A stretch of DNA of 64,000 nucleotides from Larkinella humicola (GTDB taxonomy: Bacteria; Bacteroidota; Bacteroidia; Cytophagales; Spirosomataceae): positions 866,728 through 930,727 of the forward strand of contig NZ_VTWS01000003.1 in assembly GCF_008727875.1 (NCBI RefSeq), written 5' to 3'. This document shows positions 26,621-35,695 of this stretch, in pieces. Every line of letters starts with the position of its first letter. Positions within the stretch are counted from its first letter, which is position 1. Position numbers and translations under genes: made by a program. The notes under the pieces are model-generated. The model had not been told where the DNA came from. It made no database searches and was given only the letters and a program-made list of their open reading frames with translations.

Positions 26621-29527
26621 TTAATTCGTTCCGCCGGATTCTCTCAGAATCTCCACCCAGCCTTTGTAGATTTCCTCGGGTGCTGCGCAATTCAGCCGCG
26701 TGAATTTCACCCGAATCTGGTAGTAATACAAACCGCCCGGCAATTCCTGACCGCGGCTGTTGGTACCATTCCAGGTTAGCGCGCCATCGACGCTGTTGTT
26801 CTGATAAACTTGTACACCCCACCGGTTTACAATGATCAATTCGGCCGACTCCACAAACCGGGGGCATTGCATAGGCTGAAACTCGTCATTTTTGCTATCG
26901 CCGTTGGGCGTAAACACATTTGGCATCATCAGATACGGGCAATTGTCCTTACAAACCCGGTTGGAAGCCACACTTTCCTGACCACTCCGACTCACCGCCC
27001 GGACTTCGTAACACCCCGCAAAGGAAGTCAGATTTTCGTGCCGATAGGTCATCGTAGGCGCGTTCACCGACGCCAGCAAAACCAGCTCCTGGCCTTCGCA
27101 GGGCGCATAATAAATATTGTATTTGACTACGTTTGGGTCACACTCGCCCGTGGTCGGCCTTTGCCACGTTAACGTGTTGGCAAAGGTCGTCTGGTTGCAG
27201 AACGCTTCGGGTGTCAGACTGGCGCAATTGAGCGTATCGATGGCCAACTGTGGGGGGCACGGTTTGGTCGTGTCGATGGGCATTGCACACACGCCCTGCG
27301 AGAAATTGTTCAGCAACATCGTCGTCAGCGGAGCCGAATACCGCCCTACGGTTTCCACCCGGTAACAGTAATTGCTATCGACCGACATCGTGACGGGCTG
27401 AATACCATCGGCCGCGTACGTATCGGCCCCCTGATCGGTATATGTATAGCTATTTGCCGTGGTAACCGGAACCACGGCCACCAGGTTGAACGGGCCGTTG
27501 AGGCCGGTTTTGCTGCGGTACACGCGATGTTGCTGGTTGTCATTGCTCCACGGCACATTGGCTTCCCAGGCAAGCTGAATGCGTCGCATGCCGGGGGTGG
27601 CCGTCAGCCGAACCGAACTGGCGTTTTCCGTCGCATCGAGCCGCTGCAACTGGCCGGAAGCCGGGTCAGTAAAGTAAAATTCAATACGGTAGCGATAGGC
27701 ATTCGCCACCGTATTCAGTCCGCGGTCGGTATACACCGTATCCGCAACGCCAGGCTGCAGCGTGGTGCTGATGACCGCAATCTGGGTAAAGTTGGTGCCC
27801 GTGAGGCCGGTAGCCCGGAAAAGGCGGTATTGGAACGGGCCAGTGCCATCGTTGGGGTCGACACCGGGCGGGCGGGTCCAGCGAACCGTGACAACGCCCC
27901 GGGTATCGTAGGTACTGTCGACCGTAACGTGGGTAATCAGCGGCACCTGTTGGGGCAGGGTCACGCAAATCTGCTCGGAAACCGCACTTTGGCCGTTGTT
28001 AGGACGCGGTAGAATAACCACAATCCGGTAGCTATACTGCACACCCCGCGGTAGTCCCTGACTGGAATTGTTATCCGTAAACGTGGTTTGGTCGATCGGT
28101 ACTTCGCCAATTTTCACATAACCGGTCGACGCCAGCAGACCGGCCTCGGTGCAGGGGTCGAGGGTGAGATTCTCACAGCCTTCCTTGCGATAAATAGCCA
28201 TTTGCGTGCCCGACGGCAGCGCCGAAACCCCGCAGGCATAGGCGGCCCAATTGAGAATGATGGCGCGTCCGGCCGGGTCCGTGGTCGGGCGGGCGGTGAG
28301 ATTCTGGGGTTTGGGGGCATAAATCCTGATTCGGAACGATTCGAGTGTTGCCAGTTGAGTCTGACCCGCTCTTTGCGGGAAATCGACAACGCGGAAAATG
28401 ACATCGTACGGTTCGGCCCGGACGTGGGCACAGTTGGTTTGCCAGCGAAAAGCCGAGGTTGCGGGACTGTTCTGAACGCCCGCTGGCGTCAGCGTAGCGG
28501 CTGGTGGAGCCACCAGTTGAACGGTGGCATTGTTGGGACCTTTGTTGAACGGGCCACCGTAGCCAGTCAGTTCGAGCCGGTTTCCGTCGGGGTCGGTGGC
28601 CGTAATGGTCTGGTTGATGAGCGTCCCGGCCTCCACACAGAGGTCTTCCGGTACCCTCAGTTCCGGACGCTTGTTGACGGAAGGCGTCACAATGATTTGA
28701 ATATCCCGGACAATTTCGCCGATTTTGACACCATCCCGCCATTCTTCCACAATGAATGCAATGTTATATTGCCCTACTTCGGCCGGTGCGTCCCAGCAGA
28801 CATCACCGGTCAGGGCGTTGACTGTCAGGGTCGCCGGGCCGGTATTGGCTTCATTGACCCGATTGAGACCAATGGTCGTCGGGTCCGAATAACCGGCCAC
28901 AAAACCCAGGTCGCAGGAAGCATCGTCGGTCTCGTTTATTTTCCCGGAAGGCGTGTAAAGCCGGTAGGCCAAACTATCGCCATCAGCATCGAAAGCCGCC
29001 GGGTTGTGGCACCATTTCTGGCCCACGCGGGCCGAATCCAACGGGGGATTCAACAAAACCGGGGTGCTGTTGAGCCCCAGATTGGCATTCACCACAATGG
29101 TGGTCCGCAGTTTAAAGCTGGTATTGATCGAAACGGGAATATTACGGGTTCCTTCGTTCCGGTTAACGATGGTGCAACTGATGTCATAGACACCGGGCCC
29201 CGAATAGGTATAGGTGGTCCGGTACATGTTGATGGTGGTATTGGCATTGATGTTTCGGGTTTCGGCATCGACCCGGGGCACCCGGCGCATTTGCTGCCCA
29301 ACGCCGAAACAGAAATTGACATCCCGTTGTGCAAGAGCAGCATCATAGCCCCCCCCGGGGCCGCGTGTGACGTCGTAATAAACCGTTAAGGTGATTTCGT
29401 AGGTCAGCGACGTAGACGACACCCGCCGGGTCGTAATTTCGCCCGCCCGAACGTGGGTGGCCAGCGCATCCGAAACCGCTGCCAGATTCAGCAATGCCCA
29501 GAAGATCAGAAGTAGATACCTTTTCAT
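26621..29527 (-). CDS. T9SS class-B secreted multidomain protein, gliding-associated C-terminus (968 aa)
   Basis: A signal peptide (MKRYLLLIFWALLNLAAVSDALA) precedes a ~300-residue N-terminal region (THVRAGEITTRRVSSTSLTYEITLTVYYD, FDADGDSLAYRLYTPSG, GDVCWDAPAEVGQYNIAF) seen at the start of many large Bacteroidota secreted proteins. Fn3-like domains follow (LTARPTTDPAGRAIILNWAA, VTVRWTRPPGVDPNDG, IQLAWEANVPWS). The C-terminus PNVFTPNGDSKNDEFQP ... WNGTNSRGQELPGGLYYYQI is the class-B sorting domain (CHU_C type). It should therefore be exported by T9SS to the cell surface. Surface adhesion or gliding is inferred. Confidence 0.9.
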   Translation of the reverse strand: MKRYLLLIFWALLNLAAVSDALATHVRAGEITTRRVSSTSLTYEITLTVYYDVTRGPGGGYDAALAQRDVNFCFGVGQQMRRVPRVDAETRNINANTTINMYRTTYTYSGPGVYDISCTIVNRNEGTRNIPVSINTSFKLRTTIVVNANLGLNSTPVLLNPPLDSARVGQKWCHNPAAFDADGDSLAYRLYTPSGKINETDDASCDLGFVAGYSDPTTIGLNRVNEANTGPATLTVNALTGDVCWDAPAEVGQYNIAFIVEEWRDGVKIGEIVRDIQIIVTPSVNKRPELRVPEDLCVEAGTLINQTITATDPDGNRLELTGYGGPFNKGPNNATVQLVAPPAATLTPAGVQNSPATSAFRWQTNCAHVRAEPYDVIFRVVDFPQRAGQTQLATLESFRIRIYAPKPQNLTARPTTDPAGRAIILNWAAYACGVSALPSGTQMAIYRKEGCENLTLDPCTEAGLLASTGYVKIGEVPIDQTTFTDNNSSQGLPRGVQYSYRIVVILPRPNNGQSAVSEQICVTLPQQVPLITHVTVDSTYDTRGVVTVRWTRPPGVDPNDGTGPFQYRLFRATGLTGTNFTQIAVISTTLQPGVADTVYTDRGLNTVANAYRYRIEFYFTDPASGQLQRLDATENASSVRLTATPGMRRIQLAWEANVPWSNDNQQHRVYRSKTGLNGPFNLVAVVPVTTANSYTYTDQGADTYAADGIQPVTMSVDSNYCYRVETVGRYSAPLTTMLLNNFSQGVCAMPIDTTKPCPPQLAIDTLNCASLTPEAFCNQTTFANTLTWQRPTTGECDPNVVKYNIYYAPCEGQELVLLASVNAPTMTYRHENLTSFAGCYEVRAVSRSGQESVASNRVCKDNCPYLMMPNVFTPNGDSKNDEFQPMQCPRFVESAELIIVNRWGVQVYQNNSVDGALTWNGTNSRGQELPGGLYYYQIRVKFTRLNCAAPEEIYKGWVEILRESGGTN

Positions 29528-29649
29528 AGAGCCCGTCGTATTTCATATAAACGGCTCATCATCTGGTTTTTGCATACCCATCCATCGCTTTTGCGTGAAA
29601 AAAAACGGCGGTGCTGCTTATATTGCGCTATAAAATTCAATTCCCAATC

Positions 29650-29955
29650 ATGGATACAACGATCGAAAAAGTGTATAAACGCATCCGGCAGCTCTGGAAC
29701 GATGAATTTGAGCTCAATCCCGGCCACCGGATCATTCAGTCGGTAGAGATGAGTGACGACGAAAAAGTCGAGGTAGAACTGCTGGATTTCCGCTTTTCCT
29801 TAGCGGCTGAAAAGGATCATCTTACGGCAACCTTCGAAACAATACCGCATGTTGATGCGCCCTCGGCAGAGGACATGAAAGCCGTCGTCGTTCACGTAGC
29901 GGACTTGGTCAAAAACCTGACGGGTGAGCTGCCGGTTGAAATCATTCCGGCCTGA
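29650..29955 (+). CDS. Conserved small protein of unknown function (101 aa)
   Basis: I chose ATG 29650 (MDTTIEKVYKRIRQLWNDEF) over an in-frame start 39 nt upstream. It is an acidic cytoplasmic protein without signal or membrane segment: VEMSDDEKVEVELLDFRFSLAAEKDHLTATFETIPHVDAPS, then a closing helix VVVHVADLVKNLTGELPVEI. I do not recognise the family. It is divergent from the T9SS class-B gene and convergent to the four-repeat protein gene, which has its own terminator between them. Reading-frame quality and start context support a real gene. Confidence 0.6.
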   Translation: MDTTIEKVYKRIRQLWNDEFELNPGHRIIQSVEMSDDEKVEVELLDFRFSLAAEKDHLTATFETIPHVDAPSAEDMKAVVVHVADLVKNLTGELPVEIIPA

Positions 29956-29998
29956 CGGTTAGAGTAACGCACGTTCCTGTAGCTTGAAAGGCAAAAAA

Positions 29999-30041
29999 GG
30001 TTTGGCATGAACGATCGACCCAAAACCGTTCATGCCAAACC
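29999..30041 (-). terminator. Intrinsic terminator after the four-repeat protein gene
   Basis: A 15-bp perfect inverted repeat, GGTTTGGCATGAACG at 29999-30013 with its complement at 30027-30041 and a 13-nt loop. On the minus strand the stem is followed by six T (AAAAAA at 29993-29998 on +), so it ends the gene at 30065-31750. Confidence 0.85.
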
Positions 30042-30064
30042 CTAAACAGAAGGTGTGGATGTTG

Positions 30065-31750
30065 TTAATTCGAGACGCAGTTCCGAATCAACTGCCTGAA
30101 GGCTTCGGCCACGTAGCGGCCTTTTTCAATATCACCCAGTTGAATTTTTACGGTGTGGACGTAGTCGGAAGGCTTTCCGTCTTTAAAGGTTTTCACCAGT
30201 TTTTCTTTTCCTTTGGTCACCAGGCTGACGTAGACCGTTTTGCCGTCGACATCGAAGCTGGTGGCATCCGCATTCAGGTCTTTCAAGGCCAGGTCATACA
30301 CGAGTTCCGATACTTTCCGGCCGCCTTGCGCCACCGTCAGCTTGAGATCGCAGGTACCATTTTCGGCCGTCAGCGTATACGTAACCGGATCTTTTTCAGC
30401 GGATTCTTTGGGAAGTTGCTGCGAAATCCAGTCCAGCCGGGCTTGTTGACCAGCCGTTGGCACCGGGCTTTTCCGGGATTGCGCACAGGCCTGAACGGCT
30501 TTTTCAAACGCCTGTGACATGTATCGGACGTTCTCCAGATTGTCGGACGCCAGTTCGATTTCGGATACATAATTTTGACGAACACCATTCTTGGTATACC
30601 CAATAAACCGGCGGTTGTCGCGCGTTTTCAGATCGATGGTGTAGAGTTCTTTATCGACGCCCAGTTTGGCACCTTTCTCTGCCAGATCGGCCAGATTGAA
30701 CTCATAAACCTCTTCGGTATTGTTTTTATTGTAGGTTTCGCGCCGGGTGTACGTACAGATGCAGTCCGGTTTCAGGCTCTGCTCAATCGTGCGGTCGTTT
30801 GTTTTAGCCGGTTGGATGCTCGATTCCAGGTATTTCTGCGCTGCGGGCATCGCGGCAAAAACCGGCTTTTTAGACTCCAGTTGCTTGACTGCCAGCGGGA
30901 TCAGTTTGCGCCAGGCGGCAGCCACATCCCGGATTTTGTCGGCATCACCGCTGATGATTTCAAACGTCTGAACGACATTATCCAGTTTTCCGTCTTTCGC
31001 ATAACCCATCAGCTTCTGCTTTTGCTGAACCACCAGCGACAGCTCAAACCGCTTGCCTTTAGTCTCTATTTGCAGTCCTTCCAGTCCCAGATCACCGAGG
31101 TTAAATGAGAAGGTTTCCGACGAGGCCGACCCTTTTCCGCCCACTTCGCTCCGGCGGAAAACCGCCCGCAGCGGATTATCAAAATCGAAGGTAAGTGCCT
31201 GTTCGTATTTGTCAGAACCGATGGCTTCGTTGCCAATGTTGGCTTTCAACCACTGGCGCAACTCGTCCAGCGTATCGGGCGTCCGGGCGGGTTTGTAGGC
31301 TTTTTCGGCAGCCAGAATCACCTTTTTCAACGACTCAACGAGTGCTTTGGCGATGTCCGGATTATCGGCGTAGAGTTTAACGCGGTCGGTCAGGTTTTTC
31401 AACTCGCCGTTCTCGCTGTAGCGAACAAATTTGCGGTGTTGTTTGGTATCGGCCAAAACCGCAATGACGTCTCGCTCAACCTTATACGTTACCGTTGAGA
31501 CGTCCAGATCCGATAGATTCAGAAAATACGTATTTTCATCTCCTTTGCCTTTATCGCTGGTTTTGGTCACCGAAAACGTTGCCCGGTAATTGGGTTGAGA
31601 CGCTTCGATTTTCTGAATGAACTGCGCATTTCCGGTTTTGACGGGTTTCAACTGGGTAGATACGCCGGAAAGTGGGCCGGTCATGAGGTCTTGGGCATTG
31701 GCCGCGACGCAGAAGGTGGCTGCCAACCAGAACAGTACTGGTTTTTTCAT
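30065..31750 (-). CDS. Secreted protein built of four divergent ~105-residue repeats (561 aa)
   Basis: After a signal peptide (MKKPVLFWLAATFCVAANAQ) I see four copies of one module, about residues 50-150, 185-295, 325-430 and 455-560. Each has a strand with xYxFNLxDL (YFLNLSDLD, FSFNLGDLG, YEFNLADLA, YDLALKDLN), then a K/R-x-[FY]-x-x-Y-x-x-x-G-x-x-x-x-[YL] strand (KFVRYSENGELK, LMGYAKDGKLD, FIGYTKNGVRQ, KTFKDGKPSD) and an amphipathic helix with A-F-x-x-L/A-I (VESLKKVI, AAWRKLIPL, QAFEKAVQA, EAFRQLIRN). Copies are only ~20-30 % alike, suggesting old internal duplication. I recognise no known family. Localisation is probably periplasmic or surface. Its own promoter (-7 at 31802-31809) and terminator make it a single-gene unit. 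Confidence 0.8.
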   Translation of the reverse strand: MKKPVLFWLAATFCVAANAQDLMTGPLSGVSTQLKPVKTGNAQFIQKIEASQPNYRATFSVTKTSDKGKGDENTYFLNLSDLDVSTVTYKVERDVIAVLADTKQHRKFVRYSENGELKNLTDRVKLYADNPDIAKALVESLKKVILAAEKAYKPARTPDTLDELRQWLKANIGNEAIGSDKYEQALTFDFDNPLRAVFRRSEVGGKGSASSETFSFNLGDLGLEGLQIETKGKRFELSLVVQQKQKLMGYAKDGKLDNVVQTFEIISGDADKIRDVAAAWRKLIPLAVKQLESKKPVFAAMPAAQKYLESSIQPAKTNDRTIEQSLKPDCICTYTRRETYNKNNTEEVYEFNLADLAEKGAKLGVDKELYTIDLKTRDNRRFIGYTKNGVRQNYVSEIELASDNLENVRYMSQAFEKAVQACAQSRKSPVPTAGQQARLDWISQQLPKESAEKDPVTYTLTAENGTCDLKLTVAQGGRKVSELVYDLALKDLNADATSFDVDGKTVYVSLVTKGKEKLVKTFKDGKPSDYVHTVKIQLGDIEKGRYVAEAFRQLIRNCVSN

Positions 31751-31801
31751 GAGTGTTTAGCGGTATTTGTTGTTGGTATACCGGTTTTAAAAACCGTTCG
31801 G

Positions 31802-31809
31802 CAAAGATA
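31802..31809 (-). promoter_or_regulatory. -7 element (TATCTTTG) upstream of the four-repeat protein gene
   Basis: An exact TAnnTTTG on the minus strand, 52 nt upstream of the start codon at 31750. No clear TTG is found 19-20 nt further upstream, so only the -7 element is called. Confidence 0.45.
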
Positions 31810-31897
31810 GGCAGGCGGGGGCAGGCCGAAAGCAGACCAATCAGCAAACGGAAGTTCAGCCTGTTCAACTGCACATTTCGCTAGCTGAATCGTAAAA

Positions 31898-31939
31898 ACA
31901 GAAATGCCGCCGGGATAACGTTCCCGACGGCATTTCTGT
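31898..31939 (-). terminator. Intrinsic terminator of lpd
   Basis: ACAGAAATGCCG at 31898-31909 pairs with 31928-31939; one mismatch and four inner pairs (CGGG/CCCG) close an 8-nt loop. The minus-strand transcript then runs into TTTTT. It lies 27 nt beyond the lpd stop. Confidence 0.8.
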
Positions 31940-31966
31940 AAAAAGCTAAAACTCTATTGTCCTGAC

Positions 31967-33367
31967 TTAGAGGTGAATTGCTTCTCCGTAAGCCGCTTCT
32001 GTCGCATCCTTGATGGATTCGGAGATGGTCGGGTGGGGGTGAACCGCTTTCAGGATTTCATGACCCGTCGTCTCCAACCGGCGAGCAGCCACCACCTCGG
32101 CAATGATTTCCGTAACGTTGTACCCGATGAAGTGAGCACCTAACCACTCGCCGTATTTTTTGTCGAAAATCACTTTCACGAAGCCTTCCGGTGCACCAGC
32201 GGCTTTGGCTTTTCCTGATGCTGACAAGGGGAATTTACCCACCAGAATGTCATAACCGGCTTCCTTGGCCGCAGCCTCCGTGTAGCCAACCGACGCAATT
32301 TCCGGCGTGCAGTACGTACAACCCGGAATGTTGTTGTAGTTCATCGGTTCGACGTGGTCCAGACCGGCGATTTTTTCCACACAAATGATGGCTTCCGCTG
32401 AGGCCACGTGGGCCAGCGCCTGGCCTTTGGTACAGTCGCCGATGGCGTAATAACCGTCCACATTCGTGCGGTAAAAGTCGTCCGTGGTGATTTTACCCTT
32501 TTCGGTTTTGATCCCGGTTTCTTCCAGACCGATGTTTTCGATGTTGGCCACTACGCCAGCCGCCGACAGCACCACTTCCACATCAAACGTCTTTTCGCCA
32601 TCCGGCGTCTTGACGTATACTTTGCTGAGTTTTCCGCTCGTATCGACTTTCGTTACTTCCGAACTCGTATAAATATCGACGCCCAGTTTCTTGTAATTTT
32701 TAGCCAGTTCTTTCGAGATTTCCTCGTCTTCGACCGGCACAATGCGCGGCATAAACTCGACAATGGTCACTTTCGTGCCCATCGAAGCATACACATACGC
32801 AAATTCGACCCCGATGGCCCCGGAACCAATCACCAGCATCGATTCGGGTTGTTTTGTCAACGACATCGCCTTGCGGTATTCGATCACTTTTTCGCCATCG
32901 ATCGGCACGGCAGGCAGGGCGCGGGCGCGGCCACCGGTGGCAATGATGATGTGTTTGGCTTCGTATTCGGCGGTTTTACCGTCTTTATCCGTTACGTCGA
33001 TTTTCTTACCCGGTTTTACTTTTCCGTTTCCGAACAGAACATCGATTTTATTTTTCTTCATCAGGAAGGTAACCCCTTTGCTCATGGAGTCGGCGACACC
33101 CCGGCTGCGTTTGATCACCGCACCAAAGTCCGGTTTTGCTTCACCGCTGATGGTAATACCGTAATTTTCAGAATGTTTGATGTATTCAAAAACCTGTGCG
33201 CTTTTCAGCAGGGCTTTGGTTGGGATACAACCCCAGTTCAGGCAGATTCCACCCAGACTTTCGCGTTCGACAATGGCGGTTTTCATACCCAACTGCGACG
33301 CGCGAATAGCAGCTACGTAGCCTCCGGGGCCGCTGCCAAGAACAATTACATCATATTGTGATGCCAT
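31967..33367 (-). CDS. lpdA: Dihydrolipoyl dehydrogenase (E3), 466 aa
   Basis: The FAD- and NAD-dependent E3 component that reoxidises lipoamide in pyruvate, 2-oxoglutarate or branched-chain dehydrogenases. FAD motif GSGPGGYVAA at residues 11-20, redox-active Cys42/Cys47 in GGICLNWGCIPTK, NAD-binding GSGAIGVEFAYVYASMG (near 180), YAIGDCTKG (near 310), and the C-terminal HPHPTISE with the catalytic His near 447. The length is normal. It stands alone; the E1/E2 genes are not in this window. A -7 element at 33423-33430 and an intrinsic terminator support a monocistronic unit. Confidence 0.96.
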   Translation of the reverse strand: MASQYDVIVLGSGPGGYVAAIRASQLGMKTAIVERESLGGICLNWGCIPTKALLKSAQVFEYIKHSENYGITISGEAKPDFGAVIKRSRGVADSMSKGVTFLMKKNKIDVLFGNGKVKPGKKIDVTDKDGKTAEYEAKHIIIATGGRARALPAVPIDGEKVIEYRKAMSLTKQPESMLVIGSGAIGVEFAYVYASMGTKVTIVEFMPRIVPVEDEEISKELAKNYKKLGVDIYTSSEVTKVDTSGKLSKVYVKTPDGEKTFDVEVVLSAAGVVANIENIGLEETGIKTEKGKITTDDFYRTNVDGYYAIGDCTKGQALAHVASAEAIICVEKIAGLDHVEPMNYNNIPGCTYCTPEIASVGYTEAAAKEAGYDILVGKFPLSASGKAKAAGAPEGFVKVIFDKKYGEWLGAHFIGYNVTEIIAEVVAARRLETTGHEILKAVHPHPTISESIKDATEAAYGEAIHL

Positions 33368-33422
33368 AATTTGCGGAATGTTAATGAATAGTAGAATTAA
33401 CCGTAACTCTATCAGGGGAACG

Positions 33423-33430
33423 CAAAGTTA
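33423..33430 (-). promoter_or_regulatory. -7 element (TAACTTTG) of lpd
   Basis: An exact TAnnTTTG on the minus strand, 56 nt upstream of the lpd start; the -33 position does not show a clear TTG. The call rests on the -7 match and position. Confidence 0.5.
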
Positions 33431-33551
33431 GTTTGAAAAGTTGATTTACCACCTACTTCTACTCCGCCCCGGTTTCAATCACAACCTATTTCCGCATTAC
33501 TTTCCGCATCCTTTCCCGTCTAAGGAGAAACCGCTTTGAAACTGTGCATAC

Positions 33552-34409
33552 ATGTTACAGGATTACGATAAAATTTTTCGGGAAAATCTGGCTGAAATCA
33601 TCTTGCCTCTGGTTCGGAAAACCGTCGGTCTGAATCCGGTAAGGTTAGAAAATTTGCCCGAGAAATTGCAGCGAACCGTCGAACGGATTCCCGACTTTTT
33701 AAAGAAAGTCGTCGATGTGGCGAATGATCCCTATATTCTCCACATCGAGATTCAAACCACCGACACGCCGGATATGGTGTACCGGATGCTGGAATATGCC
33801 GCCATGATGCTGCGGAAATACAAAATCCTGGTTCGGCAATACGTCTTTTACATTGGTGAAGGCCACGCCCGAATGCCGGTTCAATTGGAAACCGGGACCT
33901 TGCGGTATCAGTTCACGCTCGTCAATCTGAGTGAAATTCCGTATCAGCACTTTATCAATTCCGAAAAACCGGAAGAGCTGATCCTGACGATTTTAGCGGA
34001 TTTTCAGCAGGAAAAACCGCGTGAGATTATCAGCCAGATTTTACTGAATTTGCATCGGTTAGCGCCCGATCATCTCCAGTTGGGCAAATTTATCCGGCAG
34101 TTGGAAATCTTGTCCCAACTCCGTAATTTTAATTCAATCGTTTCAGAAGAAGCAGAAACCATGGCACACGGATTCGACATCACCATCGATCGGCTTTATA
34201 TCAAAGGCCGGGAAGAAGGAATAAAAACCGGGATAAAAGAAGGTGTACGGGAAGGTATGGAAAATGGAGTCAAGATAGGCAAAGAACAGGCCCGTCGGGA
34301 GTTGATTTTCTCGTTTCTCCATAAGAAATCACTATCCATCGAACAGATTGCCGAACTCATGGAAGTTCCGATTGCTCTGGTCCTCGATGTTCAACAAAAA
34401 GGTATTTAA
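33552..34409 (+). CDS. Rpn family recombination-promoting nuclease / PD-(D/E)XK-like protein (285 aa)
   Basis: The opening MLQDYDKIFRENLAEIILPLV and the central ILHIEIQTTDTPDMVYRMLEYAAMMLRKY (the E-x-Q nuclease core, near residues 62-90) match the Rpn/transposase_31-like proteins of Bacteroidota, which show DNA endonuclease activity and promote RecA-independent recombination. The C-terminal ~90 residues contain a run of glycine-lysine/glutamate repeats (GREEGIKTGIKEGVREG) and end with a small helical segment. It may be a cargo-type mobile gene, but there is no transposase and no flanking repeat. A terminator at 34433-34457 isolates it from prfB. Confidence 0.8.
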   Translation: MLQDYDKIFRENLAEIILPLVRKTVGLNPVRLENLPEKLQRTVERIPDFLKKVVDVANDPYILHIEIQTTDTPDMVYRMLEYAAMMLRKYKILVRQYVFYIGEGHARMPVQLETGTLRYQFTLVNLSEIPYQHFINSEKPEELILTILADFQQEKPREIISQILLNLHRLAPDHLQLGKFIRQLEILSQLRNFNSIVSEEAETMAHGFDITIDRLYIKGREEGIKTGIKEGVREGMENGVKIGKEQARRELIFSFLHKKSLSIEQIAELMEVPIALVLDVQQKGI

Positions 34410-34432
34410 CCGGTTTTGTATATAGACCTTCG

Positions 34433-34457
34433 AGCGGATGAAATCATCCGCTTTTTT
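34433..34457 (+). terminator. Intrinsic terminator of the Rpn-family gene
   Basis: AGCGGATG (34433-34440), loop AAAT, CATCCGCT (34445-34452), followed by a T-run to 34457. It lies 24 nt after the stop codon. Confidence 0.8.
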
Positions 34458-34487
34458 GTTGGGTTCGGATAGCGGTTTGCAAAATCG

Positions 34488-34495
34488 TATCTTTG
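34488..34495 (+). promoter_or_regulatory. -7 element (TATCTTTG) of prfB
   Basis: An exact TAnnTTTG, 48 nt before the prfB ATG. Twenty nt upstream the sequence is TCG rather than TTG, so the -33 element is imperfect. Confidence 0.55.
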
Positions 34496-34542
34496 CAGGC
34501 TAATTAGTAAGACATTCACCATTCAATTATTTTTTCACGCAT

Positions 34543-35620
34543 ATGACGACCGACCAATTAAAGGACGTGAGGGCCAGAGTAGAGGCCCTGAGGGGGTATC
34601 TTTGACTACGATAGCAAAAAAGAACAACTCGCTGATTTAGAAGACCGAACAACCCAACCGGAGTTCTGGCAGGACGCCGAAGGTGCCGAGAAAACCATGA
34701 AGCAGGTCCGCGCCCTGAAAGGCTGGACGGGCGGTTTCGAGCATGTCGATGCCCTGGTGGGCGACCTCGAAACGCTTTATGAATTTTACGAAGCGGGCGA
34801 CGTTACGGAAGAAGAAGTTGACGCCGAGGGCGAAAAAGTGAAAGCCGCGCTCGACGATCTGGAGCTGAAGAAAATGCTCAGCAACGAGGAAGACCAGCTC
34901 AGTGCAGTGTTGGAAATCAACTCGGGTGCGGGCGGAACCGAAAGCCAGGACTGGGCCGATATGCTCTACCGAATGTACCTGATGTGGTCCGAAAAACACG
35001 GCTACAAGGTCAAACAGGTGGATTATCAGCCTGGCGACGGAGCCGGGATCAAATCCGCCACGCTGGAAGTGGACGGCCCGTTGGCCTACGGTTTCCTGAA
35101 ATCGGAAAACGGCGTTCACCGGCTCGTGCGGATTTCCCCCTACGACGCCAACGCCCGTCGGCATACGTCGTTTGCTTCCGTTTACGCGTATCCGCTCATC
35201 GACGATTCGATTGAGATTGAAGTCAATCCGGCTGACATCGACTGGGATACCTTCCGGTCGGGTGGCGCGGGTGGTCAGAACGTCAACAAGGTCGAAACCG
35301 CCGTACGGCTGCGTCACCGGCCCTCGGGTCTGATCATCGAATGCCAGCAGGAGCGGAGCCAGTTGCAGAATAAGGAAGTGGCGATGCGGCTGTTGAAATC
35401 GAAACTGTACCAGATCGAAGTTGAAAAACGCAATGCGGCCCGCGCGGAAGTGGAAGCCAGCAAAAAGAAAATCGAGTGGGGCTCCCAAATCCGCAGTTAC
35501 GTTCTCGACGACCGCCGGGTGAAAGATCACCGCACCGGTTACCAGACGTCCAATACCGATGCGGTTTTGAACGGTGACCTCGACGGGTTTATCAAATCGT
35601 ACCTGCTGATGCAGGATTAA
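34543..35620 (+). CDS. prfB: Peptide chain release factor 2 with programmed +1 frameshift (358 aa)
   Basis: Two frames are joined. Frame one starts at ATG 34543 and runs 20 codons to CTT followed by an in-frame TGA (34603-34605); the second frame continues from GAC at 34604. Just upstream, AGGGGG at 34591-34596 acts as the internal Shine-Dalgarno-like stimulator. This is the classical RF2 autoregulation: low RF2 stalls at UGA and promotes +1 shifting. The product recognises UGA/UAA and releases peptide, with GGQ at residues 243-245. The anticodon-recognition triplet reads SPY at 198-200 instead of the textbook SPF. The sequence is otherwise intact. Confidence 0.96.
34591..34606 (+). promoter_or_regulatory. 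Programmed +1 frameshift site of prfB
   Basis: AGGGGG, a three-nt spacer, then CTTTGAC. The slippery CTT re-pairs one base forward over UGA with C after it, a weak termination context. This explains why the long prfB frame has no good start of its own. Confidence 0.95.
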
Positions 35621-35641
35621 GTCTTTTTTGGCCCACTACAT

Positions 35642-35673
35642 TGTTCCCGGCAGGCTCTGGCTTGCCGGGAACA
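35642..35673 (+). terminator. Probable terminator after prfB
   Basis: A perfect 11-bp inverted repeat (TGTTCCCGGCA 35642-35652, complement 35663-35673) with a 10-nt loop. It is followed by a T-containing but not uniform stretch, so termination strength is uncertain. Confidence 0.6.
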
Positions 35674-35695
35674 GTCGTTTATTGTATGTTTGGCC

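Noticed and set aside
28088..29389. A 433-codon + strand frame opposite the T9SS class-B gene
   Set aside because: An antisense shadow of a protein with a clear signal peptide and C-terminal sorting domain.
31770..31800. Palindromic stretch CCGGTTTTAAAAACCG upstream of the four-repeat gene
   Set aside because: It is short and made of the genome-wide frequent AAAACCG word, so it is not evidence for an operator by itself.
34697..35620. prfB starting at an internal ATG (34697) as a shorter protein
   Set aside because: The upstream short frame and frameshift signal explain the full-length RF2; the internal start would cut the N-terminal domain.
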